A stretch of 64,000 nucleotides of DNA from Bryoerythrophyllum caledonicum (Eukaryota > Streptophyta > Bryopsida > Pottiales > Pottiaceae): assembly GCA_963971425.1 (NCBI GenBank), contig OZ020524.1, forward strand, positions 18,355,845 to 18,419,844. Reading direction: 5' to 3'. How positions within the stretch are numbered: the first letter of the stretch is position 1; each line of letters opens with the position of its first letter. The notes beneath the pieces are model-generated. The model made no database searches, was not told the DNA's origin, and saw only the letters and a program-made list of their open reading frames with translations. The translations under genes and the position numbers were made by a program. Shown one piece after another: positions 1 to 12,181 of this stretch.

Positions 1-295
1 TCGCTAGCTGGAACGGACCTCACCCGAAAACCTCTGGAATCCAGGAAGTCATGCGATCTTTGGAGTCTCATTCCAAGACCGTCTTCATTTGTGGGGAGCG
101 GTGCAGCTATTCCTGGAGTGGATGAAGCATTCCGGCTTCGATTTCAGCCTCTAACCTTGAGAGGGTGGCGTCGGTGTTGCGCAAAGCTGCATTCAAGTGC
201 CTTGCCAGCAACGGTTGCCGATTAACCTTGTCGAGTAGCTTCATGACAAGCTGATGCATACGATCAAAGTCACATACCCATGTCTCGCCTAATTC

Positions 296-2790
296 TCAAA
301 GGTTGAAAGCCACTGGGATTACATCTCCAATTTCAATATCGGAGGGGACATCATTATCGGGGAAGCCCTCGGTATTCGGGTGTCGACCATTGTCTTGGCG
401 GAGGAGATTCGTCATTCCACCTTGGATTGTGCCACGAAGGGAGCCCAGATATCTAACAATTTTTTCCTCCGCCAGGTCAGGTCTTGTCATTTTCAGGACC
501 TTAACCTGGTGCTTACAGATGTTTCCTTTCTGGGAATGAACACATTGGCAGACGGCCCATTCGGTGCATGGGTTGTATACCGCATACGTAAGGTGTCCTC
601 TATTTAAGGATTTAACGTATGCATGACCTCCCGACCACTCGGGCAGGGTGACCACATTATCGGGAATTGTATTTGTTTGGTTGATTACATTGACCATGAT
701 CTGCCGCTGCCTCTTGTTCGTAATAAAACCGTTCAGCTTACACCAGTGGCTGTAATCATACTTCTTGATGACATTTCTAGTGAGCTCATAAATAAGCCAG
801 TCCATCCTTCGGCCGATAAGCTTTCTTTTGGATTGCCGGAGCACTGCTTTCATGTTAGAATGGTATGATTCGATTGCTGCAGTGGTGTCCTGGCCAACAT
901 GGGGGATTTTTCAGTCTCCCACAACCCACATTTTGATTTTCGGGAACCATTCCTTGTCGAAGTACTTCCAGTATGCATCAGCGGTTGGCAAGAGAGCCTT
1001 AGTTTTGCCGTAGACGTGTTGCACCCACTCTACCAAATTCCACACCTTATCGCCGGGAGCTCTCGTCGAAGGGTCTTGGAAGTCACTTGGTGTCTCCGAT
1101 ATGTACATAAGTGAGCCCACAATTCGCAAGGCTCCAGCCCTCGTCTCCATGTCTTTCAACTTAGCACATGCATTCTTCTGCCACGCTCGACGAACATGCC
1201 AGAGACATAGAAATAGATGTGAGTGCGGCCAAACCTCCCTGCGATAACCGACATCCCGATAAGTACAATTCTTCCGAAGGCCCGTCACCCGATAACGTAA
1301 GAATGCTAAATCGCTTATCAAAGAGAGTTGATCTCATTATCGGCGTCGTCAAGAACAAAGGCAGTGAGTCTCCAGTCCGGCCTTATCTGCAACAACTTCT
1401 GCTTGAGAGCGCGCATCCAAGGCACGAGATCTGTTTGTTTGGATTTTGCACTGATCACGAAAGCCACTGGAACCCCGTTTCTCCACTCGTCGAATACCAT
1501 CATCGTGAAGAGCGGATACTACACACACAAGCAAGAAATTAATTGGTAGAATAGTGAGTGCTCCTAAATTCTAGATGGACTCTAAATGGACCACGATATA
1601 GGTATGAGTACCTTTTTGTTATTCGTTGCGAATGTCCCATCTATAGCAATAATGCTCTCGTGGCTGTATTTCAGCATCATGTGCGTCTGAAATGGGATTT
1701 GAATCCCAATTACGAAGGGTACGTTATCGGCATTCAGTACTCCGTCAACCTTGTTGCCCGGGACTTGGTAGTAAAAAACCGTACCTCGATTTTCTCTTAC
1801 CCACATTCTCACACTCTCAGCGTCGTTGTCGTGTTTCTTGAATAGTTCCTGCGCACGGACTCCGCATATGTTGCGGATGTCCTCCATGCTAAGGAAACAA
1901 TCCGGAGAAGGCGTAAGAGTGCCTTCATTGCGTGCCTTCAGTACCAGCTTCTGGTGCTTCTGTATTATAGCTGCCATCGGAACTTGCTCCTCAAATTGCT
2001 TGAGAACCCAAAGCCTTACTTCCTCCGACATGTACTTCCGAAAGCGGAGCTTTCTCCTCTGCACATTGTCCTTATCGTGGACGATGAGGCCCTGTGTGTC
2101 GACATGTTCCGAGCAAAAGTACCCTATCTCGGCGATATATGGGAGGAAATAGTACCTCTTTACGTAGAATCGACATTGACAACCCACCTTCATAGACCCC
2201 CTCTCCTTTGCATCGGTGGCATGAGGGCCTTTCTGGCCAGCTCCGGAAGTAACTTGTTTCCCTTTGTGATTGTATTTCGATGGCGTTGGTGTCATTTCGG
2301 GCGTGATTGCTTGGATCTTGTCCCTGTTGTCTTCGGGACCGTATTGACACCGCCATCTGCAATCGGCTATGACCATTAGAGATACGTGCAGTACTGAAGA
2401 GATATTACGGCACAGCCGATAAGCAGATCTACCGTGCATATCGTGATATCAGAGGTCAAGATTCACTTACCGCTAGTATTCGATGTGGCAGTTCCACCGA
2501 TAGTGCGTCTTCTTGCCGACGTTTTTAGGGTCGTTCATGTCGCGGACGAAAGTAGTCTCTACATCCTTTCGGCCAGATTGCTCACCCTCCACAAAATCCA
2601 AGATCCTATCCCAGGGAATGTAGGCGATAAGCTTGGACTGCTTCATCTTCAATGATTGCGGATCCTCTACAAACCTCGTATCATTCTCGAGCTCTATGTT
2701 CCACCTAAGACATTTCCATGTCAAAATTCCTGGAGGAGGATTCTGTAATGAATCGCGCATCCGAAGAACCTTATCACCGTGTTTCTTCAA
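296..2790 (-). pseudogene. MULE (Mutator-like) transposase, decayed, with one intron
   Basis: This is a Mutator-type transposase read on the minus strand. The N-terminal zinc-binding or DNA-binding part lies at 2790-1700. The first catalytic Asp is in AIDGTFATN near 1630. The second is in the FVLDDADNEIN block near 1340. The WHVRRAW motif is near 1200, the catalytic Glu in AAIESYHSN at 871-869, and a SWIM zinc finger (CxCx-n-CxH) near 500. A 93-bp GT-AG intron (1611-1519) joins NNKK to YPLFTMMVFDEW in phase. Three lesions make it a pseudogene: a TAG near 2475, a frame change near 1320, and an in-frame TGA at 911-913 inside an otherwise continuous frame from 1321 to 296. The left end of the element lies outside the window and no terminal inverted repeat was found. 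The family call is firm; the exact N-terminus is not. Confidence 0.85.
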
Positions 2791-3551
2791 GTGTCTGCAT
2801 GCGGGCCTTCCCGGAACGCGGCATCAAGGTCCTCCACCCCCTTCTCACGCATGCTAGCCGGTTTCTTTCTCCCTTGACGCCTCCATTTCCTCCCTGCTGC
2901 CCCGTTATCGGCAACGGTTGGTGGCGCCGCCTGGCCAGAATTACCATTTGGCCTGTCCTATATGGGGAGATTGAGATCGAGAAACTCCATTCACGCGCAT
3001 ACAAGCACTCCCCTTCCGGCAGTGTACTACACGGCACAATGGATCGTGCCATTGACGGTGCCAAACGCAATCGATGTGGATGACACTTCGCACTGGCAGC
3101 CGCCAAGAAGGACGGGTCCCCTCTGGAGTACACGTGTCAGGGCGAGAAGGGACTTTCGGTGATCCGAAGAAGGTGGGGGGAGAAGGGGCTATTGGCGAGA
3201 ATGCCGATAAGAGATACAGGCAGCGTGAAAAAAATGTGGGCAAAAGTGGACGTAATCGTGGGAAGAAGGGCGCATGGAGGCGAAAAGGTGCGCGGAGATA
3301 AGGGCCGCTCTTCGCAGTGTCAGGCCTAAAACCGGCCCTGACACCGCAAACCCGGATTGAGTGTAGTGTCTGGGGGGAGCCCCTCATGTGTGCTACTATT
3401 TGCAGTGCCCATATAAGACATTTACAATTAATGATCTCATTCACCTTTTGACCGTAGGATACCGTTATGTACTTCTAAAAGAACATGTCAGATTTCTATA
3501 TAATTTTTGACCATATGGAATGAAAGATTATAGCATATAAGGCAAGTTTAG
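2791..3551. other. No supported gene; MULE upstream flank
   Basis: Moderately GC-rich to about 3350, then AT-rich. Short frames on both strands are arginine- and proline-rich and overlap each other, as expected of shadow frames. It probably holds the 5' non-coding part of the MULE and its outer flank. I see no RNA gene or clear terminal repeat. Confidence 0.5.
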
Positions 3552-5171
3552 CCCCTAAATGACCAGGCCTTGTGCTCCACCAAAACCACCCCAAAACTGC
3601 CACTTTGAGATGAGATATTATGAGACTTATTCAAACAATGTTTTACTACTTTCAACCATTGGATCTTTAAGCTAACTACTACAAGAAGACACCCTAAATT
3701 TCTTGTAAATTTTGACCATACAGATTGTAAGATATATGCATTTCAAGAGTGCAAAATTGGTATTTCCTACTGTGCCAGGACATGTTTAGCATACTTTGAC
3801 TCAAGATAATGGGATATTCTTCCACTATACATTGCATAAACTCAATGGATCTATGTTCTACCTTGTGTTAGGTCATCACACGCCAAAATTCACAAGTAAT
3901 GGTGGTGTTTATGATAAGAAAAATGGACCTGCAACGACTAGGGGAATAGAAAGTGGCTCTTTACTAAGGAAAGTGGTTTTATTTTTTAAATAGAAAAATA
4001 ATTGTTGGATCTAAAATCCAAACGGTGAACAAAATCATTATGACTTACTCTAACGATAGAAAAATATTTTTCAAAAAAAGTAAAATCTTTAATTTCTATG
4101 CATTTTCAAGTGAAAACAATGAAGGTAGCCAAGAACTTTCCTTTACTACTACCCGCCCCAAAAAGTGCAATTGTCAACTCTACATTAGCACTATTCATCT
4201 CTGGAGTACCCTGCCCAACTGCCAAAAGAGCCGAGCTTTTTATGTTTGAAGCACCATAACTTTTTCCCTATAAGCCTAAGAAAGAAAAAATTCCCTGCAA
4301 AGATAGCCCGTATTCCTATTTGTAGTAAAAATTCAAGAAGTTTCTTCAAAAATGGATTTTTAGGAACCTGTCCAAAATTGATTTGTCCCTCAAAGGAACA
4401 AATTGTCTTTTAAGGGTTTATAGTCTTTTTACATCGTGATTTACAAAATAAAAAATAAAACATGAATTGGCAATTTTTGAACCTCCACTCCTTGCACAAT
4501 TGTTTTGAATATGCTACACCCTTTTTCTACCTCTAAAAATTGGTGTCCGAGGAAATAACATCATGATTAACATGATGGTAATGGATTTAGACCTTGTATA
4601 GTGCAAAATTTTTGTAGGTTCAAAAATTGCCAATTCACGTTTTATTTCTTTGTGAACTAAATATGTTTTAGAATGATAATTCGAATGGTCAATAAGAAGG
4701 TTTACACCACATCTTGTAGTAGAAAAAATCAAATGTAAGAAATATGAAGATCTCTAAGTTTTATGTGGAAAAGAAGAAGTTTTTTTGGTACCTTGCCCGA
4801 CAAAGTGTGACAATGTGCAAAAATGTTTGACTTAGATTATTATGCTATTTTCCACTTAAGACAAGAGAATTTTTTTGACAATATGAATGGGAATAATATT
4901 AATTGCTAGTACTGAAATTCTCACATTCAATAGATTGTCCTAGCAAAAAATTTGGAGTTGCCCGACGTGCCCGCTCTCCCAATTGAAATTCAAAACCCTA
5001 TAACTTTTTCATAAAATGTCGGATTTAGGAAAAAATTGGACTCACAGAAAGCTTTTAGCAATGTCCATCTACTATAGAAATTTCAAGAAGGAATGTTATA
5101 AATTGACACCATAGGAACCTGCCCAAAGAAACCTTGAAGAGTCCTCCGAGGGGACTCTTGGGCCTTAGGGG
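3552..5171. mobile_element. Non-autonomous TTAA-type DNA transposon, copy A
   Basis: A 1620-bp AT-rich segment begins CCCCTAAATGACC and ends CCTTAGGGG, so its ends are inverted copies of CCCCTAA. It is bounded by TTAG on the left (3548-3551, one base off TTAA) and TTAA on the right (5172-5175). Interior words such as GGAACCTGCCCAAA are shared with the element at 15978-17122. It encodes no protein. TTAA target sites and CCC-starting termini are typical of the piggyBac superfamily, which is an inference here because no transposase is present. Confidence 0.6.
4461..4639. repeat. Inverted repeat inside TTAA element A
   Basis: The arm at 4461-4486 (core GAATTGGCAATTTTTGAAC) is repeated in inverse orientation at 4614-4639, matching 23 of 26 bases across a spacer of about 127 bp. 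Related sequence recurs at 9770-9800, so this is a component of a dispersed family. Confidence 0.75.
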
Positions 5172-5175
5172 TTAA

Positions 5176-5697
5176 AGAACGGAGCCTATGACTGTGGAAT
5201 CAATCCCAATTTCCATTCTTCTATGTGCTGTAATTTTCCATCAAATATAAGTGTTGATTTTTTAATTTTCAACCGCAGACTGCTTTTCCATCTGTAGACT
5301 ATTTTCATCCACAGTGGATGAAACTGTAATTGGCTAGATTATATTAATAGTGAGTTAATATCTCGTAAAATAATTATTATTTTTGAATTCCGACTTTGGA
5401 TATCGGCTCTCTAGAGGGGTTTTCATTTAATAGAAAAATAAAATTTGTAGAAGGTTTTTCAAAAACCACATTCTTGTGAGTGTTTATAAATCATTTTAAG
5501 GAAGATTAATGCCTCACTTTGTAGGTAGATTGCTAGGGCATATTTAGTCGGTTTTAAATATCCATAACAATTTGAAGCAATGAAGTATACGCAATGATTA
5601 ATACAAACATGCATACATTAAAATGCAGAGGCATCCAAATATGAATAGCAAAAATGCTTATGGGAAGATTTTATTGTATTCATTGATATTGTATAAT
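5176..5697. other. AT-rich, no gene seen
   Basis: AT-rich DNA between the TTAA element and the LINE fragment. It contains only short interrupted frames. No RNA gene or regulatory element could be supported. Confidence 0.5.
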
Positions 5698-7180
5698 GTA
5701 GTTGGTCTACTATTTGGTGTACTCTATGGAGTAATTTCCACACACTAAAATATCCTTAGAGCAGAACTTATGGCCATACACAAAACATTACAAATCATCA
5801 CAACAAAATACAACAATGAACCCGCACACATATTCACTGACTGTATCAATGCACATTATCTACTAAACACCCAAATAACACACCCTACCCTCCACAATAG
5901 CCACCCCAACCAAACTATTTTAATGTCGATGGTCTACATGTTACAAAACCGAACACAGATAACAACCCTTCACAAAGTTAGAGCCCATGCCAATATCGAT
6001 GGAAATGAACAAGCAGATAAACTTGCAAAAGAGGGCCGCGAAAAATCGCATAAAAATGCCAAAGACTCCTACGAACATGCACATCCTACCCCATACTACT
6101 TCCAAAAAGAAAATTGGCCTTCTAAAGAAGATACCCCCAATAAAGGCCCCGTTTTATTCTTGAACAAATATCTCAAGAAACAAGACCTCTATAACAACCT
6201 TGACACAATTGCAGAAAACTTCCCTGATATAGAATAATGGGTTGACAACAACAAAATAGACAATGAACTTTCTACAAATTTATGGAAGAATCCCATCATC
6301 TCTAACTCACAAATAACATACCTCATCAAATTCCGTATTGGTCGATATATGGGAAACGCCCGAAAACAACTCTTCTTTGGAAAAGAAAGATTCCCGTCTA
6401 TAACATGCCCCATATGCACTTCCACAGACCCCGACACATGGCTCCATGTTCTACTCAAAATGCCAAAACCATCACATACACTCTGAATTGTCAAAAGACA
6501 TAACAAAGCGGTATGAGAAATTCGAAAACTAATTTCCTCCCATAACAAATCACGATGCTTTATCCTTGTGAATGCCGGCACCTTTAATAACAATCCACAA
6601 GGAAATACGGTCCCCCCCTTGGCTACTCCCATGTACATGCGCAACTTAGCGTTGTCACTGTAATGCTAGACTCAAAGCAGACATACTTTGCATTCCACGC
6701 CTACCATACAATGACCCCGCACCCAACCACATTAACCAAGACTATACCATTCAATTCATTGAATTCACATATTGTAATGATAGATTCTCCCCAGAAACAA
6801 TTGAAAACAAAATGAATAAATACCAACCCCTTATTGATGACTTCATTGCCTTGGGATGGAAAGTGGACCCCCTTATTGTAATCACAGCCGGTGCTCGTGC
6901 CACCACCTTTATCCCATCTATAAATAACCTTGAAGATACCTTTAAAATCTCCATCGAAACAATTTCACACACTATCAATAACATTAACACCATTGCCATT
7001 CAACATGCCATGTCCATTCTACCACACAAATGCAAAATTGAAAACAACCAAGCCCTCCCCGACACGGTGTCTGGTGGGCATGGTCTTAGTGGTGGAACGA
7101 ACAGACCCTTTATTCACGCGGGCCCCTTCGCGGACCGGCGTTCTTCTTCTTGCTTTAACTTTTTGGTGAGAAATACTCAA
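5698..7180 (+). mobile_element. Non-LTR retrotransposon (LINE), 5'-truncated copy 1
   Basis: The 3' part of a LINE: RNase H domain, a Cys/His knuckle, an unassigned C-terminal domain and a 3' UTR. 5' truncation is typical of LINE insertion; no reverse transcriptase remains. The 3' UTR core at about 7107-7150 (CTTTATTCACGC followed by GGGCCCC and a TTCTTCTTCTT tract) recurs at 45706-45760 in copy 2, which defines the family's 3' end. Exact boundaries are uncertain. Confidence 0.75.
5758..7075 (+). pseudogene. LINE ORF2 C-terminal part with RNase H, broken
   Basis: The frame opens with RAELMAIHKTLQII, then IFTDCINAHYLL (catalytic Asp) and KVRAHANIDGNEQADKLA (RNase H His/Asp region). A single in-frame TAA at 6235-6237 interrupts it. 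It then continues through FRIGRYMGNARKQLFFG and CPICTSTDPDTWLHVLL, a zinc-knuckle-like block, to a second stop at about 6483. A third block (LPYNDPAPNH to ALGWKVDPLIVITAGARA) runs to about 7075. RNase H in LINE ORF2 removes RNA from the cDNA hybrid. The last block is not a domain I can name. Confidence 0.8.
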
Positions 7181-7519
7181 GGAATTTTAGGGGTACAAGT
7201 TGTAAAAAAAAATTTGTTGAAAATGTAATGATACGGAATTTTCTTGAACTTATATGAGGTGAATGAAAAGTTGGAATGTATAAAAATTCTCATTCCACAC
7301 ATCCACTTATACTAAAAAATTATCAATAAAATTCATTTGGAAACGCGTAACATGCATTATACATTCATCGTTCACATTGACATGGCCGCAACGTAGAAAT
7401 ATTTAATAAACATCCATTTGAAGATCTTAAAAAATGACCTAAATTTACAAAATAATCAATATTGTTCTCGCACAAAGACGTTATCCACATGGATTACATT
7501 ACAACGTGCCCATGTATGA
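7181..7519. other. AT-rich spacer, nothing recognised
   Basis: AT-rich DNA following the LINE 3' UTR. No ORF, repeat or RNA gene could be supported. Confidence 0.5.
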
Positions 7520-8548
7520 TTAATCTTCATCTGAGTCAGTATCACGTCTTTGACTTGGCCCAACGCCACTTGAGTACGGCCTGCTTGAATAAACATCATA
7601 CAAGTTATTGTACTGCCTGTTCATGTAGCGGGATTCATCTTCGAGCCTACAGATGTACTCTTACTGGCTCTGTATTGTGGCTTCACGCATTTCTCTCTCA
7701 AACTCGACATCTTCATCCTCACGAGGTAGAAACGTTGGTGGAGGTGTGTTGTCACTCCCATATGTGCTCCGCCCATATCCATTGTACAAGACGGGTGCAT
7801 AGTTTGGGATGTGGTGTTCTTCCTCTTTTCCCGGGGAATTACGAGAAGACTCGTACGTATCCCTTGGATGCGTTGGCGTATAGCTCTGAGGGGTGTTGGT
7901 TCCTGTACCACATTGGCCGCCTTCGTAGTAATGGGTGCCACTTCCCCCACCAAATGATATTGGCGCAGAACCCATATCATTGCCATAGTTGTAGTCGTTG
8001 TAGTTATGGCCCTCGTACTCCTGTGGAGGTGTCTGCCGTTGTTGGTGGGCATCGGGATCATCCCCGGATCTTCGGTTTGACCAACGTTCCCAACAATCAC
8101 TCGGTTGATTCCAGGTGGTTGGTATAAAATGTTGGCTTCAATCCATGAGGCTGACATTACGACCCGCCACGGTGCGCCAATCCACATTCTTGTGTAGGAC
8201 AATTTCCGCCCAAACCATCGCCATGTTTGAGTACAAGATGATCTCCGGCCTCGAGTTGCGCACACCCACCGCACCAGTGACTTCATGATATCGATGCAGG
8301 AAATGGTCGCTCTGACAACTGCTCGCTAGACCTTCGTGCCGTGGATCGAATATCGTTGCTTGTGCTCTCGGCCACAACTTCATGAGGTGCTTCGTCTTCA
8401 CGTACCTCTTGCACATGGTGCAAGTCTTGAGCCTCTCTTCCTCATCCTGCCATCCATATTCTGTGACAACTTCTGGATCGTCCGTTGCGTCCCAATCTAT
8501 CTCGGGGGCTTTCCCCTTTGGAGCAACGGGCCGGTTAGACCTTCGCAT
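7520..8548 (-). pseudogene. Unrecognised protein frame with two in-frame stops
   Basis: One minus-strand frame runs for 343 codons from ATG at 8548 to TAA at 7520-7522, broken only by TGA at 8138-8140 and TAA at 7661-7663. It starts MRRSNRPVAPKGKAPEIDWD, carries a CTMCKRYVK pair of cysteines, then a middle part without features. A low-complexity half rich in Y, N, G and P follows, ending in the acidic tail DTDSDED. The layout (basic start, Cys pair, acidic tail) would suit an internally deleted hAT-type transposase, but no catalytic motif is visible, so the family is unassigned. A pyrimidine-rich stretch (8845-8940, plus strand) lies just upstream. Confidence 0.55.
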
Positions 8549-8699
8549 CTTCCCTAATTAGAACAAACAATTAAATGAATGAAAGAAAATTAAGTGAATT
8601 AAAAAATAATGAGTGCACTCGAGGGGGCGCAAGCGATTTGGCAGAAAATGCCAGAGCGACCAGCTCGTCCACTAAAGTGCGGGAGATTGGTCGGTTGTC

Positions 8700-8850
8700 C
8701 GCCTTTTAAGCCGACCGCGGATGGCGGACGGCATCGGCGGACGGTCGGGGAATCGTCCGGGCCGTCCGATGGCGGGCGGCCTCGGGCCCATTGCCCGATC
8801 GGACGGCCGCGATGTCGCCACGGACGGTCGCGGCCGTCTGATAAGACGGC
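8700..8850. repeat. GC-rich block of CGGACGG/CCGTCCG words
   Basis: About 150 bp in which CGGACGG and its complement recur many times in both orientations, giving extensive local self-complementarity. The flanks are AT-rich. A shorter relative with CCGTCCGGACGACCGGACG lies at about 10690-10710. Confidence 0.7.
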
Positions 8851-10429
8851 CTCCCCTCTTCGCTCCTCCACTTCTCTACACTCACTCCCCTCCCAACTCT
8901 CTCCCCTCCCAACTCCATTCCCTTGTCCTCCACTTTCTTTTTTGGAAAGGTTGACATTGCAGGTGCACTCCAAATCTGGAGATCGAGTCACGTGCATTAA
9001 TGGTCGGAAGAATGTTGGGAAGATTTTATGCGCATTCACGAGGATATTCCATTGTGCGCGTGGAAGCACAAATTTATATAGTTTTTTAATAATGGTTCCA
9101 CTTAAAACATCCTACATAACATAAGAGATGCTCGTATCTTTTTTTTATCTTTGACTCACCAGGAGGAAATTGGAATGGCCCATGGGCACAATGTTCCAAA
9201 GGCCAAGGGTACATGGCCCACGGCGTAGGCATAACTTTGTATGGGAGGATTTTTGGCCTCAAACATGACTAAATCTCCTTCGCGGCAAGTTTTCAATTTT
9301 GGGCAGGTTTTTAGAATTTGAAAAAAAAAACAACTTTTGAAAATTTTAAGTTAGATTGTCCCTGGGAAGAGCTTTTTGAATGTGTTAATTTTTTTTTTGG
9401 ATTTGTGGTTCCAAATTTAGTACCACTCATAGAGAAAAATGGGGAGCCCGGGCATCTAAAAACCTTTCCTAGAATTTTCTATTGACATTGAGGTTTTTCA
9501 TACTCATTAAGAATATTTTTTTCTTTAAAGATTTTCAAAAAAAATGATTGTCTTTATTGTAAAATCGCATTTTATTCCAAGAAAAATATTTTCACCATTT
9601 TTTGTGCAATGTGCAACAAAACTTCTTCTTTTCCTCAATAAAACTTACAAATTTGTATATTTTTCACTTCTTGTTTTGTTCTCCTAAAAGATGTGCTCTA
9701 CACCCTTTTATTGACCAATTGGAATCTGGATAAGCATTCTAAAAGATATTTAGTTCACAAGTATTTGTAACGTGAATTGGCAATTCTTGAACTTCCACTT
9801 GTTGTTGAATTTTTTTGAAGATGCTACACCCCTCTTTTACCTCTAGAAATTGGTGTATTGGGTATGAACATGATGCTTAAGACAATGGTAAAAGATTTGA
9901 AACTTGTGTACTTTAAACATTTCATAGAAAGTGAAGTCAAAGTCTACAAACCCGGGAAGAAAACTCAACCATTGTTTTCACATTAGACACTATAATCTAT
10001 TGATTCGTGCGGTAGATTGCAACTAATAGAATATGGCGTGTTCATATATTTGGTTCCTATCGACCGCACGGATAGATAAATCATGGTGTTTATATTCCAA
10101 TCAACAACCCATTCTCTTCCCTGCATTGATCCATATTCATGAGACAGTGAGACTTTGACAACACTTTGTATCATATTTATGTAATATGCAAGGTCTAAAT
10201 ATTTTATCCTTGTCTGAAACTCAAAAGGAACATGGCCAATTTAGCTAAAAAATTAGTCCAAAACCGTCACATTGAAAAAGAGGCATAGCAATCACATTTT
10301 TCAAGTGATCTTTAGATTTGAAACCGTAAGATCCTAAAGTAGACTTGAATGTGAACACACCATGCTCTTATGGTTGCAATCCACTGCATGGATTGATAGA
10401 TTATAGTGTGTTAAGTAAAAAAAATTGTT
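8851..10429. other. Non-coding, relics of the TTAA element family
   Basis: After a pyrimidine-rich tract (8845-8940) the DNA is AT-rich. Segments at 9240-9320, 9650-9900 and 10200-10415 resemble internal parts of the elements at 3552-5171 and 15978-17122: a GGGCAGGTTT block, GAATTGGCAATTCTTGAAC, and TTGCAATCCACTGCATGG. The stretch is probably one or more degraded copies. No gene is supported. Confidence 0.5.
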
Positions 10430-10629
10430 NNNNNNNNNNNNNNNNNNNNNNNNNNNNNNNNNNNNNNNNNNNNNNNNNNNNNNNNNNNNNNNNNNNNNNN
10501 NNNNNNNNNNNNNNNNNNNNNNNNNNNNNNNNNNNNNNNNNNNNNNNNNNNNNNNNNNNNNNNNNNNNNNNNNNNNNNNNNNNNNNNNNNNNNNNNNNNN
10601 NNNNNNNNNNNNNNNNNNNNNNNNNNNNN
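10430..10629. other. Assembly gap (200 N)
   Basis: A run of exactly 200 unresolved bases, a conventional gap size, so the true length is unknown. Frames crossing it are meaningless. Confidence 0.99.
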
Positions 10630-10921
10630 GGGTAAATTGACCAAAGCCAGTGATGTCACCGCACGTTCTCATGAAGCCGAGGACGTCCTCCGTCCGGACG
10701 ACCGGACGTCATGGACATCGAGCGTCTTGACAACTCTGTTATTTTTGCTATATTTTTTTTCATTTGTGTCGATTTATAATTTAGACGAGCAATTAAGTTG
10801 ACTGTGGTGGTGATGTTCAACTAATTATTGTTGCAAGTTACAGGGATCTACCAGTTGCTGACATCGAATGCAAGGACATTGCGATTAGTGGTGTTTGAAT
10901 CATCCTGATTTTCTGTAGAAT

Positions 10922-12181
10922 CTTTAAACCAGATAGGTCGAGCGATGTGCCCTATAGAAGGCGCTTCAAATGAGCTTCAGCACTTTGCATTGAGTTCCTG
11001 CAATTTATTCCATTGTTTTGCAAACGATCGATCTGCTGATTTTTATCAGTTCTTAGGCGCAGCGAGATCTCTGCGATCGTTTATATTTGAGGAGAACTTT
11101 GTGAAGGAAGAGAAAGTCGCACCTATCATGGAATTGATCTTGGAACATGCCAAAGACATCAGTCGGTTGGATTTGGCAGACAATGAGGTATTGTATTCTA
11201 GCATGGATTCTCCAATCTGATTCTTTTGAATCTTTTGAATTGCTTCTAAATTTTTTTTCATACCCCACACTCCTTAACAATCTATTTGATTCACTTTCTT
11301 CTTTTGTGCAGCTCGGGGAAAGATTCACAGAATCGTTTATAAGCTTGATGAGTATTGGCAATGCTCCAGCATTACAATATCTCAATCTCAGTGATAATCC
11401 TTTGGGGATGCTAGTATCACATATGAAAGTTACTTTTACGTTATGGTTTCTTTAGAACCTTTGACTTTACTTCTACTAACTGTTAGTGGCAATATTTCTG
11501 CAGACATTTAGTCTGCTACCTCTCTAGCACGTATCTACTGCAAGACCTGTCATTGGCAACATACGACATGACTGTAAATGGTGCAACAAATTTGTTGGAC
11601 GCCCTGTCCAATTCACAATCAAAGATTCGGCAACTATCGATTGGTGACAATCTTCTTGGCTGGTATGTTAGTGATGTCAAATTTTTAAAGTTTTTTTACT
11701 TTCCAAAAGTATGTAACTTTGGAGTTGTTTCTCTCTGCACGTCTGTGGCTCCAAGTTTAATCCAGATTCTCAACAAGTGGGCTTTGGAGACTTTAGAGAT
11801 TGGTTTTATAGGATTGGGTTTATTGGGATGCACCCTTGAACTTAGGGAGGCGTTGGCTTTTAACAATACTCTGCTTCACCTTAATATCAGGTACTTTTCA
11901 ATTAAAACAGCATGTACATTTCAAGACCTCTAAAATCAATGTTCTGCTTTAAGGTACCTGTGATGTAAGCTTACTTTTCTATTTCGTCTAACCATTCTTT
12001 TTTTCATTTTGCAGTTACAATCACCTGGAAGCGCCTAGGGCTGCCATGGTGGCTTTTGTCATCTCTACAGAGAGCAACAGTTTGACAAGAATCATAGCAA
12101 GTCGCAACTCATTCACGGTGAAGGCTATAACATCTATTGCAACAAAATTGGAAAACTCTAAAATCTATGGAGAACTAGGAG
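10922..12181 (+). pseudogene. Leucine-rich-repeat gene fragment (possibly broken)
   Basis: Leucine-rich-repeat coding segments appear in order: about 10922-11187 (ends ISRLDLADNE, donor GTATTG), 11312-about 11430 (PALQYLNLSDNPLG), about 11500-11662 (IRQLSIGDNLLG), about 11754-11889 (LETLEIGFIG to LLHLNI) and 12015-12181 (SYNHLEAPRAAM to GELG, donor GTATGT). The repeats resemble the ribonuclease-inhibitor style of LRR used for protein binding. Phases agree at the first junction and the last two. The second-to-third junction does not fit, and a TGA lies upstream of the first segment. I therefore call it broken, although an unusual splice pattern or the nearby gap could hide an intact gene. No kinase or nucleotide-binding domain is seen. 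Confidence 0.5.

Noticed and set aside
911..913. Reassigned TGA or stop read-through in this genome
   Set aside because: Broken element frames contain all three stop types, while the PPR, XTH, CorA-like and SPIKE1 genes end normally at TAG or TGA.
10334..10672. Frames spanning the N run
   Set aside because: They exist only because N codons are not counted as stops.
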